Below, piece by piece: positions 46,912-58,150 of a stretch of DNA of 64,000 bases. The position numbers and the translations under genes were made by a program. This DNA comes from Alligator mississippiensis (taxonomy: Eukaryota > Chordata > Crocodylia > Alligatoridae). How positions within the stretch are numbered: the first letter of the stretch is position 1; the number at the start of each line of letters is the position of its first letter. The notes beneath the pieces are model-generated. The model did not search any database. It had not been told where the DNA came from and was given only the letters and a program-made list of their open reading frames with translations. The stretch is from contig NC_081824.1 of the NCBI RefSeq assembly GCF_030867095.1, positions 394,830,829 to 394,894,828 of the forward strand. Direction: 5' to 3'.

Positions 46912-49900
46912 AGGGGACCGGAGGCCCGGGAGGGAAAGATAACCCAGATCCCAGTGTCCCCTGACGAGCCTCTGGTTAAAATGCAACTAGGGGACAGAGA
47001 TGAATTGGTAGATTTTCTCGTCAATACAGGTGCTGCCCATTCTGTCTTAACTCAAAAACTGAAACCTTTAAGTAAAAAGACTGTGCCAGTGGTAGGGGTT
47101 ACAGGGAAGGCAGTAACACGATCCTTCCTACAGCCAATGACCTGTAATCTTGGGCAGGCCGAAGTTACCCATCAATTCTTGTACATGCCAAACTGCCCCG
47201 TTCCCCTTTTAGGGAGAGACCTCCTCTGTAAACTGCAAGCTACGTTGTCGTTCCAGGATGGGCAAATGTTTTTAACAGTGCCTCCTGAAAAGGGGTGGCA
47301 TTTACAGGCTTGCCTTCTCGGCCTTCTCCAAGAGGAGAGTACACCGGATATTCCTCAACCCATGCTCGATGCTGTTGTTCCATGGGTATGGGCAGGTCAC
47401 TGACCCGGGAAGGCTAAAAATGCTGACCCTGTGAAGATTCAACTTTTGCCAGGGGCCCAGCCTCCATGTGTGAAACAATATCCAATGCGGATGGAAGCCA
47501 GGAAAGGACTGAAGCCGTTAGTTGAACGGTTCCTGGAGTATGGCCTTCTCCGTGAATGTACATCAGCTTTTAACACACCCATCTTGCCTGTGAAGAAGCC
47601 TAAGAGTAATGAATATTGTTTTGTCCAAAACTTGAGAGCTGTAAATAAAGTGGTTGTGAGTATATACCCAGCCGTGCCTAATCCATACACCTTGCTATCT
47701 GCTTTGAACCCAGATCATAACTGGTTTACGGTTATTGATTTAAAAGATGCTTTCTTCTGTATACCGGTAGAGAGGGGATCTCAGGAAATATTTGCATTTG
47801 AATGGGAAGACCCAGATACTAGCATTAAGACTCAGTTGTGCTGGACTGTTTTACCCCAAGGATTTAAAAACAGCCCAACCCTATTCGGCAATGCATTAAG
47901 CAAGGATTTACGCAGGCTAGAATTGCCACTGTCCTGTGCTCTTTTGCAATATGTGGATGACTTGCTTTTAACAGCCACCACAGAAGCAAGCTGCCTGGAA
48001 GGAACAATTTGCCTCCTTAATTTTCTGGGTCAACAAGGATATCGTGTTTCCAGAAAAAAAATGCAGCCCATATCCCAGAAAGTCACATATTTAGGATTTG
48101 AATTACAGCCTGGTCAGAGAGTCCTGTTGCCTGAAAGAAAAGAAGCTATATGCCGGCTGGCACCCGCAATAACAAAGAAACAACTACGAGGATTTTTAGG
48201 TACAGTAGGTTTTTGCAGGATTTGAATTCCAAATTTTGGGGTTATTGCAAAACCTCTATATGAGGCAACACACGGAGATGAAAAGGTACTCGAATGGACT
48301 GAAGAGTGTGAGCAAGCATTCTGCCAGTTAAAGCAGGCTCTCATTGAAGCACCCGCCTTAGGACTACCGGACATGAGTGAGCCTTTTTCCCTTTTTGTGC
48401 ATGACCGAGGTGGGGTAGCCGTGGGAGTCTTAACACAGAAATTGGGTAGCTGGCAACGACCAGTGGCATATTTTTCAAAAAAATTAGACTTTGTGTCATG
48501 TGGATGGCCTGCTTGTCTCCGGGCTGTTGCTGCTACCTGTCTGCTAATACAAGAAGCTGAAAAATTAACCCTAGGCCATGAAATGATTGTATATATTCCT
48601 CATGCAGTACTTACAGTCTTGGAACAGAAAGGAGGGAACTGGTTAACTCCAGGACGAATGGCTCGATATCAGGCCATCCTCCTAGATAAGCCTGAAATAA
48701 AATTAGCCATTTCTTGCAATGTAAATCCAGCAACACTGTTGCCATCTATGGGTGACACACCAGATCTTGTGCATGACTGTTTGCAAACATTGGAAACTGT
48801 TTATTCTTCAAGACCAAATTTGAGAGACAGACCTCTTGAAAAAGCTGACCTGGAGTTCTACACTGATGGCAGCTCGAGTATAGAGAATGGAATTCGAAAA
48901 TCTGGATACGCTATCGTGACTACACAGAATGTGATAGAAGCAGGACCTTTAAACCCATCTGTTTCAGCTCAAAAGGCTGAACTCATTGCTATGACTCGGG
49001 CTTTGCAATTGGCAGCCAACAAAACTGTCAATATTTATACTGACTCTAAATATGTTTTCCTTGTTTTACATGCTCACGGAGCGCTATAGAGAGAGCGAGG
49101 TCTACTTGATTCAAAAGGAACAGGCATTAAACATAGCAAGCAGATAAAAGCCCTCCTTAAGGCAGTCTGGGAACCAAAAGAGGTAGCGATAATGCATTGC
49201 AAAGCACATCAAAAGAAAAATGATGATTCATCCACAAAAGGTAATCGATTTGCTGACGCTACAGCAAAGAAAGGAGCTAAAAAACCTCAGACAGACTTGC
49301 TGCCCAAAGTAAGTAATCTGTTACCTCTCCTCCCAGACTTATACCAGCCTGTGACACCACAGTACAGGGAAAGAGACAAACAATTGATAAGAGAGTTTCA
49401 AGCAAAGAAGGGGGAGCACGGGTGGCTAGTAGCAAAGGATGGCTGCATTATCATCCCAGCTGCCTGGGTTCATATGGTAGTGAAGAGAGCTTATCATGGC
49501 ACCCACTATGGACCCAGGGCCCTGATAAGGTGGATCAGTCACTATGTAACTGGAGTGGGATTAAGAGAGGCTGCCAAGAAGGTATCAGAGACATGTGAGT
49601 TCTGCCAGAGAAATAACCCAAAAGGAGGGAGAAAAGAAACTTCAGGACATCAGAGAACAGGCAATGGGCCAGGAGAAGAATGGCAGGTGGATTTTACTGA
49701 GTTACCCCGGCAACAGGGGATGAGATATCTCCTCGTCTTTGTGGACACTTTCTCTAATTGGGTTGAGTGCTTCCCATGTCGGACTGCCCAAGCCCGAGAG
49801 GTGGTCAAGGCACTCCTACGAGAAATCATACCTCGCTTCGGACTTCCAAAAGGAATAGGGTCAGACAATGGCCCACATTTCATTGCACAAATTACTCAAA

Positions 49901-50565
49901 AGGTTTCTGAGTTCCTGGGAATCAGCTGGCATTTACACACCCCTTGGAGACCCCAGTCCAGTGGAAAAGTGGAACGTATGAATCAGACCTTAAAAAGACA
50001 CCTTGCAAAGATTTGCCAAGAAGCTCGACTCAAATGGCCAGAGGCCCTACCCTTGGCCCTGTTGCGAGTAAGGGTCGCACCACATTCTAAATTGGGATTA
50101 AGCCCATTTGAGATAATGTATGGTAAGCCTTACCCTCTGAGTCTGCCCATGGGTACTGAACAACAGTTACATGTTTTAGGAGAGGGAATGATTAGAGAAT
50201 ATGTATGGTCTTTGGTTTCTGTTTTGTCTTCCATCCATCAGCAGGTACGGGACGTGTTGCAGACACAGAACCAGTCTCCTACCCCGGAAAATCGATTATT
50301 ACCTGGAAGTTACGCTCTTGTGAAAGATTGGAACGAGGAACCACTTCGAGCCAGATGGAAGGGCCCGTATAGAGTACTTTTAATGACCCCGACGGCAGCA
50401 AAGCTCGAAGGAATCAAGACTTGGATACATTCCAGTCGCCTAAAGCCAGTGGCTGAACCAGAACAAGAAGAAACTCCTGCAAACTCCGGGACCGGAGGCA
50501 GAGAACAGTGGAAGGTGGAGCCAATAAGGGACTTAAAATTCCTATTCAAAAGAAAGGAACTTTGA
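46912..50565 (+). pseudogene. pol: Pro-Pol, in gag frame, with three in-frame stops
   Basis: It follows gag in the same frame across UGA, as in readthrough gammaretroviruses. Protease at about 46950-47300 has FLVNTGAAHSVL, where the catalytic Asp is Asn (codon 47023-47025), so it should be dead. RT at about 47431-48225 retains YVDD at 47950-47961. RNase H at about 48840-49270 retains YTDGSS, AELIA and YTDSKY. Integrase at about 49400-50565 has an HHCC-type zinc domain (CEFCQRN), catalytic D 49690, D 49864 and E 49972 (35 residues between the last two), and a GPYRVLL end. Stops: TGA 47401-47403, TGA 48223-48225 and TAG 49087-49089. There are no frameshifts. All coding blocks are in one frame, so the defects are point changes, mostly consistent with G-to-A or C-to-T. 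Confidence 0.93.
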
Positions 50566-50605
50566 ATAATTTGTCAATCTTTGATCAAGTTTTACAAGCC
50601 TTATT

Positions 50606-51868
50606 ATGAAATTGTTCAAGGTTTTAGTGTGGGGCACCCTAATTTGTCCACTCCTACTTATAGGAGGGGAAAATCTTTTACCACAAGAATTTGACCCTCA
50701 GGAAAATGTCTGGATTTCTCTGGCCCGGGAAATATTAAATAGAACAGACTTCTGCTTGGCAGGAGGGATCAATGCTCATCTGGTTTTTACCTCATGCTTA
50801 ATTGCAGTACCTACCCCTTTGAAAATTTTACAGAATTATACTATGCTGAAAGATGTAGAGAAGGAAAATACATATCAGGATATATATAAGTGGGGGACAA
50901 TTGTAAAAGAGAAAAGCAGAGACATGTTTTCTGTACGGGTTCAGGCAACAGCTAATGCTTCTGAATGTTTCTTAATAGTGAATTGTACCAATAATTGCTT
51001 TGAATTGAACCAAGGTAGAAAAATCTTCTGTAATAAGACCAGTCAAATATCCTATGTATACACACATACCATCCTTCCTCGAGGATGGTTTCTGGCCTGC
51101 GGGAGAATGATATATTCATACCTTCCAGCAAATGCTACTGGGGGACCATGCACCATTGCCCGGGTAACTGCAGCTCTTCCAAGGAAGTCTGACCTAATGC
51201 ACACTGAACAAACCCCTCTTGGTGGGAGGTTTAAACGAGCATACACTACTCTCACTGCTGATTGTGACGAGAATAATTCCCCTGGACTATTATCTAAGGC
51301 AGAATACATAGCATTAGCTGCATCTATGGTGGGGGTTCCGGGTCTTGCTGTAAGTAATAGCAGAAATCTTAATGCAGTGGCCTGTGTTTTAGCAAAAGGA
51401 CTAAATGCTACATCTCGAGCGCTCTCAGCCTTGAATGCTGAACAAAAACAACTAAGGGACGCTGTCTTAGAGAATAGAGCCGCTATTGATTATCTCTTGT
51501 TGCAACACAATCTGGAGTGTGAAACCTTAAAAGGAATGTGCTGCTTCAACCTCACTGATAATTCTGTGCTAATTGAAGACAAAATTGGTGCCTTACAACG
51601 ATTGACACAGACATTGAAAGAAACATCTGGCTTAGACTTTTCCTGGTTAACTTCCTGGCTTCCCAATTTTGGATGGTTGAAACAGTTGTTTTGTATGGTT
51701 ATTCTGTTTTGTTTTATAGGGATTATGGTTTGTTTCTGTATCCACTGTATACCGGTTTGTATCGCATCTATCTTCAGGCCTAAGGTAAATCAAATGATTT
51801 TGCAAACAAAGAAAGCTGAGAATACTAGATTTGTGTTAAGTCAAATTGAATGGAGCAATCATAATTAA
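50606..51868 (+). CDS. env: Env glycoprotein, open frame (420 aa), alpharetrovirus-like TM
   Basis: Surface/transmembrane glycoprotein precursor. Hydrophobic signal peptide at residues 1-20. A short surface subunit of about 210 residues has many N-glycosylation sequons and no CXXC motif. A furin-type RFKR is at 208-211. The TM subunit has Cys220 and Cys260 flanking an internal hydrophobic stretch (EYIALAASMVGVPGLAV), a heptad-like helix (265-300), and C305-X6-C312-C313 followed by FNLTD. The membrane span is about 361-390 with a 30-residue tail. An internal cysteine-flanked fusion loop with the GMCCFNL context is characteristic of alpharetrovirus-like envelopes, unlike the gammaretroviral gag-pol upstream. 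It starts 40 bp after pol, without the usual overlap. No stops inside. Confidence 0.93.
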   Translation: MKLFKVLVWGTLICPLLLIGGENLLPQEFDPQENVWISLAREILNRTDFCLAGGINAHLVFTSCLIAVPTPLKILQNYTMLKDVEKENTYQDIYKWGTIVKEKSRDMFSVRVQATANASECFLIVNCTNNCFELNQGRKIFCNKTSQISYVYTHTILPRGWFLACGRMIYSYLPANATGGPCTIARVTAALPRKSDLMHTEQTPLGGRFKRAYTTLTADCDENNSPGLLSKAEYIALAASMVGVPGLAVSNSRNLNAVACVLAKGLNATSRALSALNAEQKQLRDAVLENRAAIDYLLLQHNLECETLKGMCCFNLTDNSVLIEDKIGALQRLTQTLKETSGLDFSWLTSWLPNFGWLKQLFCMVILFCFIGIMVCFCIHCIPVCIASIFRPKVNQMILQTKKAENTRFVLSQIEWSNHN

Positions 51869-51891
51869 TAATAATTATGAATGCTCCAGAT

Positions 51892-51899
51892 GAGGGAAA
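51892..51899 (+). promoter_or_regulatory. Polypurine tract, short
   Basis: GAGGGAAA lies immediately before the 3' LTR and would prime plus-strand DNA. It is shorter than usual. Confidence 0.6.
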
Positions 51900-52399
51900 T
51901 GTAAGGTTTGACCTAGAAACTACTATGCAAAGCCTAAGCAAAAGTGAATGTTATGTGTCGAATGCCCATCTGCAATGATAAGGAGCAGACAGTCTTAGAT
52001 AGAGGAAGCTTGAAAACAAAAAACAGAATCAGAGGTACTGGAACAAAGAGCTCATTATAATACTAAAAATCACACCCCGAGGCGGGGAAGATATATGCTA
52101 ATGAAACATATATGTATGTTAATGAGATATATAGCTAAAACACAGGTATAGAGACATGCTCAGTAAAGAACTCCTTGAGTCACTCCTTTATAACCAATTA
52201 GCAAACAAGGATGCTTATGAAGATTCAACCTCTTGTATATAAGGGGCTCAGTATTGAATATGTGTGTGCTTGTCTTGTGAAATTATTCCGCTTGCACCTT
52301 TTATTGCTAGCAATAAATCTTTTTTATACTTTCACCCCTGGTATCTTTATTGGCCTTTGCATACTGGGCACGAACCCAGAGTTGAGCTGGGGCCTAACA
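51900..52399 (+). repeat. 3' LTR (500 bp)
   Basis: Same length and ends as the 5' LTR. TATA-like at about 52236-52243, AATAAA at 52312-52317. The central about 385 bp appears identical to the 5' LTR. Open frames that cross it (and the 5' copy) are LTR translations, not genes. Confidence 0.97.
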
Positions 52400-52403
52400 A
52401 TAG

Positions 52404-52560
52404 GAGTGGTGGTGTCCATTCTTTGCCCAGAGCTTAGGAAAAGGAAACTAGATATCCAAGAACTCGTTAGCCAGAGAGGATTCGACAACCTTAATCAGGC
52501 CCTAGAAGAGTGCCCTAACTACTAGGCTACAGACTATTCTGGACGAGCACAAACTTTCTA
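52404..52560 (-). repeat. tRNA-derived SINE, copy 3
   Basis: Minus-strand head 'gtagcctagtagttaggg' (A box) and 'ggttgtcgaatcc' (B-box-like), with body 'cttggatatctagtttcc' and 'cctaagctctgggcaaag'. It begins directly at the right edge of the provirus, so the provirus inserted at or inside the end of this SINE. Confidence 0.6.
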
Positions 52561-52668
52561 TCTCTTCTGTTAAAGCTGGGCTACTGGACATCTAGGAGTT
52601 CTAGAGTTATGTGGCTGGAAGAAGATCTAGAATGAGAGAACTTGCCTGAGTATCCTATTGGCTATAAC

Positions 52669-52884
52669 CAGGGATCCTAGTTTCCTCTGATAAAAAAAAA
52701 AAAATCCCCAATTTTTGGATTTTAAAAAAGTAACCCCAAATCCACATTGTCCCATAATTAAAATGAAACACCATTATATATTACTGATGCTTGATTTTAA
52801 TCATGGAAAAATGTGGATTTGGGGTTATTTTTTTTATCTGAAAATTGAGGATTTTTTTTAAATCAGAGAAAAACAGGATCCCTG
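52669..52884. mobile_element. hAT-like foldback MITE, copy 3
   Basis: Starts CAGGGATCCTAG and ends GGATCCCTG, with about 100-bp arms ('ccccaaatccacattg' mirrored by 'aatgtggatttggggtt') and a short TATA centre. 8-bp flanks GCTATAAC / ATTATAAC match at 6 of 8 positions. Confidence 0.8.
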
Positions 52885-52892
52885 ATTATAAC

Positions 52893-54560
52893 ACTTCTAT
52901 TGAAGGGGAAATCCTAGATTTTAAGCAAAGATGGGCCTAGGTTCCAGGCCTCCAGTTTTCTTATTCATCTAACCACTTTAAATATTTATTTCTCGTTTTC
53001 AACTGAAGACTGTGTAATGTAAAGAACATAAACAGTCTTGGCAGCAGGAACCAAAATCCCTCTTGCTGTCTCCCAACAGGGTGCCTAGGTGTTTTTAGAA
53101 AAACTACAAAAAATTAAGTGGACTGTGAAACTGCTAAATAGCCATTTTAAAAAAAATGAATATAATTTTGTGGCTCCCTTTCTCTTTTGTTGCAACAAAC
53201 CTCTATTTCTTCATTCTTGTTGAGGATACACAAAACAATTGAACTGCTCTCAAGTGTTGCTTAGTGAGAAGCAGTTTACAATTGTGTGAAGGGCTGTGAC
53301 CCCAACACAAAGGGAGGGGGAGTGAGTGCCCAGCCTGCCTTGCAGTGGGATCCTAGGTGGTTGGTGACATATGCCTGGACATTATCATCTTTCTGCTTTT
53401 CCTTCTATCCTAAACATGACTTCAGCAAACTTTAATCACCTACAAAAGACCAACATCTGCAAGGAGCTTGCCTGCTGTAAGGGGAGGGTGTGCTTGGATC
53501 TATGCTTTTTGATTCCTTGGAACTGGAGGGATGGGGGGACACGAGAATGCATGATGATGGACTGTGGTCAAGTAAGGAGTGAGGGCACAGGTGGTTGTTA
53601 TAAAGATAATTTTTATTGAACAAGCAATGCAAGGGAGCTCATTGACAAAATGTTCCAACAAAGCCGGGGGTGGGGAGGGGAAGGTGAGCAGTTTTATTTT
53701 GGCTGCATATCACAGCAGCAAGGTGCAGCAGACAGGGGCTATGAAGAGCGATCTTGGAGGATCAATAACAATGCTTGGGGGACCTGGAAAATCTTGGCGT
53801 GATCCTGCAGAACCTCGTGGAATGCTTGGTTTCCACACGTACCAATAAACTGGTTTATAGTGAACTGTTTCAAAATTGTACTTGATTTTTCTGGTATGCT
53901 TTTGAACTATTCCAGGCAGCTTTAACTGGTTTAATAGGCATATAGGTCTGTCCCCTTCAGGTTTAACCACATTTAAACTATTCTAACTGTTATATATGTC
54001 AATGCCCTTAATTCCTTCATTCTCTTCTAGGGAATGGGACTTTACTAATCTAAATGAACATCAACCTAGGTCACACAATGTGGGGAAAAGAGCCTTAGTC
54101 CACAGAAAAGCAAAAGCATATCCCTAAATTTCCTTGCATACTTTGGGACAGCATGTGTCCTGGAGGGCAGAGGGACAAAGCAGTCTGCGTATTCATGTGA
54201 CTGTAGGTGTGATTGCTCTTCATGGGACTTCCCATTCACACTGAACACCTCCCGGAATTACACAAATCTCTACAGTCTACTGCACTTACGGCAAAGTTCA
54301 AGGATTCTCATTTTGTACAATTACTCAGATACAAGAGAACAGCAGTTGCAGAAATCAGACACCTAGAACATTAGTGTTGCGAAATGAAAAACACAGTACT
54401 GCACAGAGTCCCTGTATTCTACCTGGCTGGATATATTTCATTTTTGTCCTTCCTTCTCTCAGCACCAGCTCTTTGCCAGTGTAAAGGCCTTATTATACCT
54501 TACACTGTGAGACACATGAAGGTTGATCATTGTTAGGGCTAGTTCAAATTTAGCAGGGTT
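52893..54560. other. Unassigned stretch
   Basis: No recognised repeats or coding regions. Short open frames have no known motif. Confidence 0.35.
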
Positions 54561-54569
54561 TCTGGTTGT

Positions 54570-54700
54570 AGCCATGTTAGTCTAAGGATGTAGGCAGGCA
54601 ATCTTCTTTGGGTAGATGTAATATCTTTTATTAGATCAACTGAGTAGTTGGAAAAAAGTTCTTTGCAGGCTTTTGGGCACAAGCACATTCCTTAATTCAA
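54570..54700 (-). mobile_element. Penelope-like element tail fragment
   Basis: 'cttctttgggtagatgtaatatc' 'ttttattagatcaactgag' 'tagttggaaaaaagttctt' matches the tails at 7763 and 34568. Upstream, 'gtagccatgttagtctaagg' is also found at PLE-tail insertions in related genomes, as I recall them. Truncated. Confidence 0.6.
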
Positions 54701-55071
54701 ATTTAGAGCAGTCACGTGTTCCGGCCAGCAGGGGTCCAGAGGACTGAAAAGTAATAATCCCTCCCTTTCCCATTCCAGGCTTCCCTTTGCTCCCAGGATC
54801 CCCCAGCCTCTGAGGCCTCCTCTCTGTCCCCTGCCAGTTACTTGCGTCTCCCTGGTGTTTCTGTAACAGGGGAGCAGGCAAGGAAGGTTTAGCCTCACTC
54901 CCCAGCTGCTGCTGCCACTGATGGGCTTCTGCTCTTCTCCAGGCTGAGCCTGCTCAGAGAGCAGCAGCAGTGGTGGTGGCTGGGCAGGCAGGTTAACCCT
55001 TCCCTGCCTGATTTCCTGGGACAGACAACATGGGCAGCAGTAAGAGTACAGGAGTTCAGTGAGAAGGAGTA

Positions 55072-55300
55072 GGTGTGGAAGGGACTTCATGAAATCAAGT
55101 CCAACTTTCTTCTCAAGACAGGCTCAACTTTGATTAAACTATCCCAGTCTTTAAATACTTCCTTACACTCTAAGTATTACATTTATCTTAATAATAATGG
55201 CATTGGTTTAATTTCATGATTAGTAGGAGAAAACTTCCTTTAGCTTTTTTATCACTGACTTACTGTATAAGGTCCAAAACTAAGTCTATTAATTTAATCA
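55072..55300 (-). mobile_element. Old CR1 3' fragment
   Basis: 'ggaagggacttcatgaaatc' 'aagtccaactttcttctc' resembles the antisense CR1 3' UTR start. The following 150 bp is decayed. Confidence 0.45.
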
Positions 55301-56918
55301 GGGAGTTTGACTGTTACTGAGTTAGAGGTGTATCTTGTCTTAATATTACTATAGGCACTGAAGATTTTAAATTTGCAAATACAGATCTTTGCAACTTTTA
55401 CTTTTTCCATTCTCCCTTCACCTCAATACCATCATTTTAATTTTCATAAGGATCTTCAAAAATATGCCTAATTCCTTCCTATACTATTTTGCTTTCTGCT
55501 GCCTTATGCTGATCTCAACTATTCTCCTATTTGGGTGTGTTGATTGAAAAAATGGAAGCCACATTTTATGTTCTTTTAAATAGCTATCTGGCTCTAGTAG
55601 GGGGTAAGTTGATGATGAGGTAGTTAAATTGAAAGGGGGAAGAATAGACATCTGCAAGAAGGAGGTGTGATTATGTGATCACAATCTTTTATTCATCAGA
55701 ACACAAATTTATTGAGAATTGCAATGCCAATACGGATGGAACCAGTTCCAATTTGGTATTCAGCAAACAGCAAAGGCTTGATTCTATTTTTATTTACATG
55801 CATGTAAGTCAGAAATACCTTAATTAAATAAATAGAATTAAACTAATATAAAACCAGAGTGATCAGAATTAGTCTGTAGCCTATACTGCCTGCATGAAAA
55901 AGGGTGCTTATCTAACCCATCATTCCTCCATCCTGGGTAGCAGCCTGCAAGTTTTTATGTTAATATGGAGTTTTCCTCTCTCCTGAGGAGGAATGAGAAT
56001 TCTGATCTAAATATTGCTGAAGAAGGGAGGTCAGGAAGCCATAGGGAAAAAGATATCACCCAACCACAATCCTAGCTAGTGCAAAATGCAGCCAGTTCAA
56101 GAGTACAGGAGTTCAGCGAGCTGTGAAATCCCATTCCCTCTTTCTCCCTTCAGGGTAGGAGAAGCTAAGTCCCCACACTGTTGAGTCAGCTTCCTTTTCC
56201 AAAGAGCCTGGAGGATAGAAGTAGCTGTGCCAGTGAGACCTTTTACCAAAATAAGAGTACAGTAATTTTAGTCTATTACTAACGCATAATTAAATGCCTT
56301 GTGGACAACCTCAGCTTTGTGAGTATTTCAGATTAATTCAGTGACCATTGCTGATAGCAGAGAAGGAAAAAGTTGTGATTGTAGAAAATCAAAGTTTATT
56401 TAGTTAGTATAAATTAATCTTCTATTAAAAATAGCAGTATACAATAATGAGGAATATATCATCATCCTCCCCTTCCGTTTTCTCAGAGCACTCTGAATCT
56501 CATTCAGAAATGAAACTGCTATATAACAAAATAGAAAGGTCATAAGTATTTATAGAAAATATGGACACACTTCTCTGGAGGACAAAGTAACTCAACATGA
56601 CAGTGCAACTGAGATGTAGACCAGTTGACCATTACTAGACGCACAATTGTGCTCTATCACAATAACAACTTACAAGATTTTGGTCCCAAGATCTGTAAAT
56701 TCTTTGTATAAAATAAGCCAATTTCTAAGCCAGATCTCAAATCCTTGAGGGAGCTGGGACCTTACTTTGAATATCACAATTTCCACTTTAAGTGAAAACA
56801 GCTGCAATCTCTCCATTCTCTCAAATGCAGTGGGCTAGAAGGGTGCCCAGGCAGCTTTGGGGCCCTTCAGCAAATTTGCCCCTTTGGAGGATATTAAGAA
56901 GCTGACCTAAAACCAGGG
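55301..56918. other. Unassigned AT-rich stretch
   Basis: No gene or named repeat recognised. Confidence 0.4.
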
Positions 56919-57601
56919 TTTCTATTAGAGGTACACCAATACATTGGTCCAATATTGGATCTCCACCAATATAAAGAAAATTGACTGTATCGGAAATCGG
57001 CCTGATGTAGCTGATAATTTGGCAAATAAATGCCTGTGCATGCATGATGCTCCAGCACAACATGCATTCAGAGAGGAGCACAGCCTGGCAGCTTGGAGAG
57101 CTGCATGCGCTGATGTGTCTGTTGTGGTGGAAGGGGAGGGGGGAGGGAAGAGGAGTGTGAGGCAGATCAGTGCCCTCCATGGTGAGGAAGGGAGCAGGGC
57201 TGGGGCTGGGGCTGGGGATGGGGCAGGCACTGCCCAGCCAGTGTGTGGCAGGTGCGGGATGGAGCCATGGGTCATCCAGGGAACACGGGGGGGGGGGGCA
57301 GCTCCCGCCACTGTGGACACCCTGAGAGGGCATGGAGGGGGCATGTGCCTCCCATATTTGCATGGCATGGGGTAGGTAGGGCCAGGGCTGCATTGGTCTC
57401 TTCCTGGTGGGGGCTAGGATAGACTGGGCTGTGCTGGGGGTGGGTGGAGGTGTTGCTGGGAGGAAGCTATGGTGGGGGTGCAGCCACCCCAAATTTCACT
57501 GTAGCCCCCTGTAACAGGTGGCCACTCGGGCCGGGCTAAAATGTGGCCCGCACACCTGCTCCTGGGGCAACCACCCGCCTTCTCTCCTGCCATGCCTTGC
57601 T

Positions 57602-57635
57602 GTTAATTAATTAATTAATTAATTAATTAATTAAT
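57602..57635. repeat. (TTAA)n microsatellite
   Basis: About eight perfect TTAA units within the LTR. Confidence 0.95.
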
Positions 57636-57807
57636 GTTAATTAGCAGGAGGCTGCCCTTGTACTGCCCCGCTGCCAGGGGGCGCTATCTGCAGCTCCGTT
57701 TCCTCCCCTACACCGCAGTCCACACCTCGCCGATAGAATAGCCGTTGTCTCAGCCTTATCACAATCGGGCCCCTCTTTATCCTCTCCGGGCCTTCCTTCC
57801 AGTGATC

Positions 57808-58150
57808 AACAGTGCTGCCCCTCTCTGGGGCCACCGTGTCCACACTGGGACTTCTCAGTCACTGCCCCTTCTCTGGGCTTTCAGCAATGCTGCCCCCTCT
57901 TCGGGGCTCCCAGTGCCCGGACTGGGCTCCTCAGTAAGGCTGTCCCCCTCTCTAAGACTCCTCAGTAACGCTGACCCTCTCTGGGGCCTTCTCCGTAATG
58001 CTGCCCCCTCTTTGGGCCTTCCCAAGTGTTGCCCCTCTTCTGGGGCTCGCCACGCTCGCCTTAAGACTTCTCAATAGTGCCCCCTCTCTGGGGCTCACCA
58101 CACCCACACTGGGGCTTCTCAACAGTGCCCCCTCTCTGGGGCTGGGGTCT
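57808..58150. repeat. Tandem array with short and long units
   Basis: About nine units built around 'gtgccccctctctggggc'. Short units are about 26-31 bp. Long units are about 46-50 bp and carry an extra 'caccacacccacactggg'-like block. Likely U3 enhancer-type repeats of the LTR. Confidence 0.8.

Larger units (their letters stand above)
44358..52403 (+). mobile_element. Complete provirus (endogenous retrovirus) with 4-bp TSD
   Basis: An LTR-gag-pro-pol-env-LTR provirus flanked by ATAG on both sides (44358-44361, 52400-52403). A 4-bp duplication is typical of gammaretrovirus-type integration. gag-pol motifs are gammaretroviral (single zinc knuckle, capsid LYNWK, same-frame gag-pol, integrase GPY/F end). 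The env transmembrane subunit is alpharetroviral in layout. gag and env are open. pol has three in-frame stops beyond the gag terminator and a protease active-site substitution, so this copy cannot replicate on its own. Confidence 0.97.
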
